DNA from: Symsagittifera roscoffensis
Taxonomy: Eukaryota > Xenacoelomorpha > Acoela > Convolutidae
NCBI RefSeq assembly: GCF_963678635.1
Contig: NC_087069.1
Span: 44,284,688-44,348,687 of the forward strand
Direction: 5' to 3'
Length of the DNA: 64,000 bases
Positions 59,058 through 64,000 of this stretch are shown in pieces. The notes under the pieces are model-generated. The model did not search any database. It saw nothing but the letters and a program-made list of their open reading frames with translations, and was not told the DNA's origin. Position 1 is the first letter of the stretch; the number at the start of each line of letters is the position of its first letter. A program made the translations under genes and the position numbers.

Positions 59058-59526
59058 TCACATACTAGTGCTGGCAGTCGGAGCTCCCGTTTGATCAATT
59101 AAAATTCTATCGTCGAATTGTTGATTAGCAAACATGAATTGTAAAGAAATCTTTTTCTCTCGTTTAGAGTCACCGATTCCATAATTTGCGGATAGAAGAG
59201 GATTTGCGCTGATTTGAATTGAAATCTTCCGTTTCTGTTTGCCCGGATTTTCATCGTCTCTAGCACAAGGTGGACTGATTACAACTGAAAGTCGTTTACT
59301 GTCTTTTTTCTGAACAACCTTTTTTGACGTTGCTTTTTCATCGCTGTTCTGTACTTGTTCACAATTTTCGTCTGACACTTTTTCGTCATTTTCAGCTTTT
59401 TCAAAAACTTGGTTGTTTTCATCGTCGCTCAGGAGTTTTTCGACCGACGCGACGTGATTTTCCGAATGTTCTTTTTGTTCAGCGCGTGCTATTTTGGGAC
59501 CAAATTGAAGACCTAGATAAATATTT
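59058..59526 (-). CDS. Terminal exon of an unidentified minus-strand gene
   Basis: It follows the acceptor TTTGATTTCTTCAG (59540-59527) and is open for about 156 codons to a stop at 59058. It begins NIYLGLQFGPKIARAEQ, continues with an acidic low-complexity part (LLSDDENNQVFEKAENDEK), then a Lys/Ser-rich basic part with repeats KKISLQ / RKISIQI, and ends GAPTASTSM. The composition suggests a disordered cytoplasmic or nuclear tail. The GPCR ORF 250 bp upstream is on the same strand, so this could be an alternative last exon of that gene, but I found no convincing donor. I do not recognise the family. Confidence 0.5.
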
Positions 59527-59775
59527 CTGAAGAAATCAAAAAGTCCTAATGCAATCAGCCGTTAAGAAAATTCTGGGGCCAAAAATCCTCGTGGGAGGAC
59601 ATGAATTTTTTTTGGACTTGAAAATTTCCCTTAGTTTTTTTTGTAATGAATAGTTTATAAACCGAGGAGTGCCAAAATTGACATCACCATTAAAAAAATT
59701 GAAGCTGTTCTTTTTTTACAGTCGCTACAGTTTTTCCCACGGTTACTCTTTTTTCAACTAATAATAGCTGAAATT

Positions 59776-60939
59776 TCAAATAAAATTTTCAGTTTTCTTT
59801 AAAAAAAAACTAAAAAACTGCTGATTTTGAGTTTTTTGAAATAATGAAAGCAGCTGCGTTTTCAATTTGATCCCTTTTTTGTTAGCTTCATGTTCTAGAA
59901 CATTCTGCCGCAGAGGATAAGGAGTAACATCTTCATCTTCGTCCTCGTCGTCATAAACATCAGAACAAATAACGAGATACAACAACTCGCAAAAAATTGT
60001 AAAACAGATAAATTTAAGAAAACAACAAACCGCTTTCAGTGCTTTTTTTCTGGTTAAAATTGTATACAAAAAGGGATCGATAGCTGCGTTCAGATACGTC
60101 AACGCTATTGCAATTTGATGAAAATTGTCTGGGACTATATCAATATTCAAAGATCGCGTCATATGCGAGAACCAAAAAGGTAAATGGAATAACCAGTAAA
60201 CAATAGTGATTATCGAAAGAAACTTGAATAAATAAATGTGCCGAATATTTCCCAAGGAATTTTCGTGATTTTGACTATTTTCTGCGTTTTCGGGGTCAGT
60301 TGTATTTTTGTCATGCTGGTTTTCGGAATCATGCTGTAAATTTGAAGATAATTTTGAAACCATGCATAAAATTTTTCCATAAATCACGGATGTGAACAAA
60401 GTAGGTAATAACCAAGTAGTTATAAAAATAATAACCGAATAAATAGTGTGAACTGCCATTGATAAGTTTGATGAGCAGCGTTGATATTCTTGATTGCCAG
60501 TCATTGATAAACTGAAAGGGAGCGTAAATACTAAAGATAAAGTCCAACTTGCGATACAAAGAATAACATCATGTCTGCAGTTTGTATTGCTACAGGACCA
60601 GGAAAAGCTGTTATTTGTAACTTGAACGCCATTTAAAATTTTAAATCGAAAAAAAGCTACCATTGTTAAAGTAAAACACGAATTGTGAAGAGCAGTCATA
60701 TCTAATGTGTTAAAAAATTTACAGGTAAAATTATTTACTAAGTTCAATTTTCGATTATATTTGAAATAAAAAGCTGTGAAATGTAAAAATAAATCAGAAA
60801 TCGCCAAATTGAGAATAAATAAACCCAGCCCGTAGAATTTTTTGTGGAATTTAAGTGTGAAACCAATACAAAATAAATTAGCGGGAATTCCTATAACAAG
60901 CAGAGGCACAAAAAATAAATCCCAATAGTCGAACATCAT
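59776..60939 (-). CDS. Rhodopsin-type (class A) GPCR
   Basis: 387 residues from ATG 60939 to the stop at 59776 in one exon; TM1 starts almost at once, so an upstream exon is possible. Landmarks: TM1 GIPANLF with Asn21; TM2 NLAISDL with Asp49; Cys73 before TM3, and Cys154 in the second extracellular loop, for the usual disulfide; TM3 end FFRF in place of DRY (Arg98 kept); TM6 WLFHLPFW with Pro254; TM7 NAAIDPFLY, that is, DPxxY. Loop 3 is long, acidic and Asn/His-rich (about 200-230). After TM7 there is another hydrophobic stretch (about 307-326) and an acidic DDEDEDED run. It looks like an orphan, peptide-receptor-like GPCR at the plasma membrane. Ligand unknown. Confidence 0.85.
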   Translation of the reverse strand: MMFDYWDLFFVPLLVIGIPANLFCIGFTLKFHKKFYGLGLFILNLAISDLFLHFTAFYFKYNRKLNLVNNFTCKFFNTLDMTALHNSCFTLTMVAFFRFKILNGVQVTNNSFSWSCSNTNCRHDVILCIASWTLSLVFTLPFSLSMTGNQEYQRCSSNLSMAVHTIYSVIIFITTWLLPTLFTSVIYGKILCMVSKLSSNLQHDSENQHDKNTTDPENAENSQNHENSLGNIRHIYLFKFLSIITIVYWLFHLPFWFSHMTRSLNIDIVPDNFHQIAIALTYLNAAIDPFLYTILTRKKALKAVCCFLKFICFTIFCELLYLVICSDVYDDEDEDEDVTPYPLRQNVLEHEANKKGIKLKTQLLSLFQKTQNQQFFSFFLKKTENFI

Positions 60940-60969
60940 CCTTCAAGCTCTAATTAGTGTGAAAATTTT

Positions 60970-61345
60970 TTTGACAGATTTGCTCACTTTTGTACAATGC
61001 TAAAAAGGAAATTGAGGGGAAAATAATGAAAAGGGAAAATTGTGACTTTAATTGATTCAAAAAACAGATTTTGTTTTCAATTTTGACCTGGTGAAAAGGA
61101 AGTAAATTGACGGAACACGACAAGCTGGAAATCGCTAATGAGTTGAACAGAAAAAAGTGGGAACAAAAAAGCCCGCCTTTCTTTTTAAAGGGAAATGAAT
61201 TTAAATTAAAGTCACAGCAAGGAAGGGTAATGAATAATGAAAACTTTTGACGCAGAAGAAATTGTGTAATTAAACTTCAAATTGAAATAAAGGCGATCAA
61301 TATGTTAAAAAATTCAATCTTCAAAAACAAAATTAAAAATCAAAT
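60970..61345 (+). repeat. Dispersed repeat family 1, copy 2
   Basis: See 56743-57040. This copy lies just upstream of the GPCR ATG and has a short extra stretch (about 61150-61225) relative to copy 1. Confidence 0.7.
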
Positions 61346-62880
61346 CTATTATACAATTTCCCGGTACGAATGCAGACCAAGATAATGTCAATTGGCAAAT
61401 TTTCTTCTGAGAGATGAAGGAACAGAAATTGATTAAATTATATACATTTAAATTACGAGGCAAAGAAATTCGCTTTTGATTAGTAGTCAGACAATGTTTT
61501 TCTTAATAAAAACTAGCTGGTTCAACACAAAAAAAGTTTGATAAAATTGGTTTTAAGCTGTTTTTGGTGAAAAAAAAAGAGATAAAACTTTGAAATACCT
61601 CTACTTACCAAGATGCAAAATTACCGTTTTTTTATAATTTGCTAAAAGAGACTCAAAATGTGAAACTGTACAGAATATTGTTACGGAAATATAAATGAAA
61701 ATTTTATTAATCAAAAGTGCGAATAGAGAATTAAAGAAATCCTTCGGGGTTTGCTCGTATTTTTTGTGAGATACAGAAGGCATTTTTTGTTTTGAATCTA
61801 TAAGAAAAAATCAATGAAACGCAGTGTATATCAAAAGATACATATTTATAAAAGGCATCACTAAGCAATTCGAAACAACGACTTTAAAGTAAAAATGTGA
61901 AGGGAAAACAACAAAATTAGTTCTATTTTTTTGAGCCCCCCAACCCTTAAAAATTTTCAGAAAAACCATGAAAAACTCAGCGATGCTCGAGCATAAGAGG
62001 CCGCAAAAAACGCTTTTTTTCCATAGACTCAATCCCCGCACCACCCAAAGGGTGTCCCTTTTGGTAGCTTTTTACGACAAACCTTTTTGGCCGACCGATC
62101 CTGAATGTTTTCCAACGACGCTTACGGCGCCAAAATAAAATAAGTTTGCAGGAGAGCGCGCGGCTTTCTTAGACTGTTTTTTTTTTTCAAAAAATTGCCT
62201 GCGGCACAGAAATTTTTTTTCAAAATTGGTGTCTATGGTGTTTTGAGAGAGAGAGCTGGGAATTCCCTTCATGAGAAACTTTTATATCATACCTGGTTAA
62301 AAATTCGAAAAAGTAGTTTAATTTGTCTACTTTTTTGAAAGGTCGACCATAATAACTTTTTAAAAAATTTTTTAATACCCTGTTTTGCTGAAACTTTAAT
62401 CCTTTAATCCTCCAAACTTTCCGTTTTTAGAATTTCTTTTTGTACGATTGACCAAAAAATCCCCCTCCCTCATTATTGGTAAACCTTGAGGCCAAATACG
62501 CCTTTAAAGTGTCAATTATTTAAAAATGGAGTACCTTAAATAGCAAAAGTATTAACCCAAGTGATTCAAGGCCAAAAGCTTAATCGCCGAAAATTTTTTC
62601 ATAATTCATGGCCGAAAGCTTATTGTTTTGGTCTTATAACACCTTGTCTGCTCTTCGCGCTTTCTAGCTTAGTCCGGAAACAACTCCTTAATCTAAGAAT
62701 GAAGCTAAGTCTTGCATCTACTCTTGATTTCCTCAGCTCAATCGATGGTGGATTACTGGGTCGGTGGAGTTAAGATCGAAATCAATTTTGAACCCATTAG
62801 TTAATAAGTGGTCTGACCAGACTAACCCATCAATTCACGATATTTAATTAGATTTTTTACGGATCATGATTGACTAGTAG
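61346..62880. other. AT-rich stretch, nothing recognised
   Basis: No supported gene. The 70-77-codon open frames here have no recognisable composition or motif. Confidence 0.5.
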
Positions 62881-62892
62881 TAAATATTTGAG

Positions 62893-63060
62893 GCACTTAA
62901 CATAGTGGCAAAGCGTTCACATTGAAAGTGTCAGAGCGTGTATTCGATCCAAAGCCATTGGAATTATAGTCTGTGAGGACGAGTTCTCACTTTTGACCTC
63001 TAGTTTCAGGCTTACCACAGCCTAACCAATTTGACTCCAATAGTGGTACCATGTGAAAAA
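62893..63060 (+). repeat. tRNA-like sequence, possible SINE
   Basis: From GGCACTTAACATAGTGGCAAAGCG (A-box-like) through TTCACATTGAAAGTG (anticodon-arm-like, TGA in the anticodon position) to GTATTCGATCC, which matches the B box. The stems do not pair well enough for a functional tRNA. A conserved-looking tail of about 90 bp and a short A-run follow, as in tRNA-derived SINEs. Confidence 0.45.
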
Positions 63061-63339
63061 AAACAACCTTGAGTCGCAAAAAAGCTCCGCTCAACAAAAT
63101 ATCTGGAAAGTAGAGAGGTACTTGTTGTTCCGACTTTCGATACGAAAGTAACGGATTATTTGTGCTCGGGGTGGGTTTTTTTTTCTTCAGACAAATTTCG
63201 ACTTTTTAACTAGCCATTTATGACAGAATTTTTATATCATTCGAAAGCTATTGTTGTCTTGAGCTTGAATTTGAAAAGATATTTTACCTGCGATCATTTT
63301 TCATAAAGTTATGGGGGTTTAAAGACTGCCATTTTGGCC

Positions 63340-63500
63340 AATTTGGAACAATTAACGCGCGATAAATTTCGCGCTATTAACGCGTCAGCGAGATTTAATC
63401 CGTCTTAGAAATCGTTCCAAAATGGTTCAAGGATGCTTTTATGCCATAATTGATTTGTTAATAGGCGCAAAATCTATCACTTTGTACTTAATATGACGTG
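63340..63500. repeat. Dispersed repeat family 2, copy 2
   Basis: Counterpart of 58385-58560, with two ACGCG-containing stretches at the same spacing. Confidence 0.6.
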
Positions 63501-64000
63501 TGGGGGGATGTTTTTACATAAAATCTCAAATTTTTTCAATTTTTTTTTTTTATTTTTCTATTATATTGAAATTTTTCATGTTATTAATGCTCCTTAGACC
63601 TTAAAAGGCAGTCGGAACATTCAGGGCTTCGCCCTGATACGAGCAGTCTTGTTTATCTTTATAAGTACAATTTGTGCAAATATAAAATTAAAATGTTTTT
63701 GAAAAGTGGTTATACATTTTTTTCCAATACCCGACTTCCAATTGGCATCGAAAAAATTCATCTTTCTGCTTATGTTCTAATCGGTCAGTTTTATTTTTTA
63801 TGACCAGGATTTAATCAATTTCTTTGATGTTTCTCCAATTTTTTGTGATATTTGAATACTCAGTTCTGATTTACTGAAAAGAAATTTCCACCATTCGGTA
63901 CCTGCATCATGAGGCAAGCTACTTAAAATCATACCAGTTTATCTTATTTAATGCTTTCTTTCTAACAATTTTGTACTAGCGCTGAATTTTTCATGTTTGT
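63501..64000. other. Window end, nothing recognised
   Basis: AT-rich. It contains a perfect AGGGCTTCGCCCT palindrome at about 63622. Confidence 0.5.

Overview
The window looks like AT-rich nuclear DNA from an invertebrate animal. The evidence is the presence of spliceosomal introns with good GT/AG sites, a rhodopsin-type GPCR, a METTL24-like methyltransferase exon, a FLYWCH zinc-finger fragment, a Ty3/gypsy retroelement with a third, env-like coding region, and a Polinton/adintovirus-type DNA polymerase. I cannot name the phylum. There is no rRNA, no CRISPR array and no prokaryotic gene organisation. A 200-base run of N shows that this is a scaffold with a filled gap.

Layout. 1-13.8 kb is mostly non-coding: a long (GTCT)n microsatellite (1851-2132), a 2.25-kb DNA transposon with terminal inverted repeats, an 8-bp target duplication and a FLYWCH remnant (3498-5745), and a diverged 2.7-kb segmental duplication (5989-8760 and 9189-11860). 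The first copy of that duplication carries a 403-bp MITE whose empty site survives in the second copy. 13.87-42.74 kb holds what I read as one minus-strand host gene: a class-3 lipase exon (42744-40786), an exon with the P-loop half of a GTPase (38341-37693) and a third exon with the NKxG half (14294-13867). All three have matching splice phases. The 23-kb intron between the last two exons contains a decayed plus-strand Ty3/gypsy element with matching LTRs, a primer-binding site, a 4-bp target duplication, gag, pol, an env-like region and a fourth ORF. It also contains a recent tandem duplication that copied part of the GTPase exon.

43.5-53.5 kb is a virus-like (Polinton/adintovirus-related) gene cluster. 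It contains a minus-strand protein-primed PolB gene in three exons with an N-terminal C2H2 zinc-finger region (48207-43524), a small minus-strand gene with a basic C-terminus (51166-50601), a PC4-like ssDNA-binding gene (51977-52411), a gene with an H-I-H motif (52456-53081), and the C-terminal part of an adenain-like cysteine protease (53435-53208). Nearly every gene here carries single-base frame breaks. No capsid, packaging ATPase or integrase was recognised. The intergenic region between the divergent genes contains a 163-bp-period repeat with iterated ACTTCAAA motifs.

54-64 kb is host-like again: a terminal methyltransferase exon (54551-54761), a GPCR (60939-59776), a charged terminal exon of unknown identity (59526-59058), two families of diverged dispersed repeats and one tRNA-like sequence. 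The rest is AT-rich sequence in which I see no gene.
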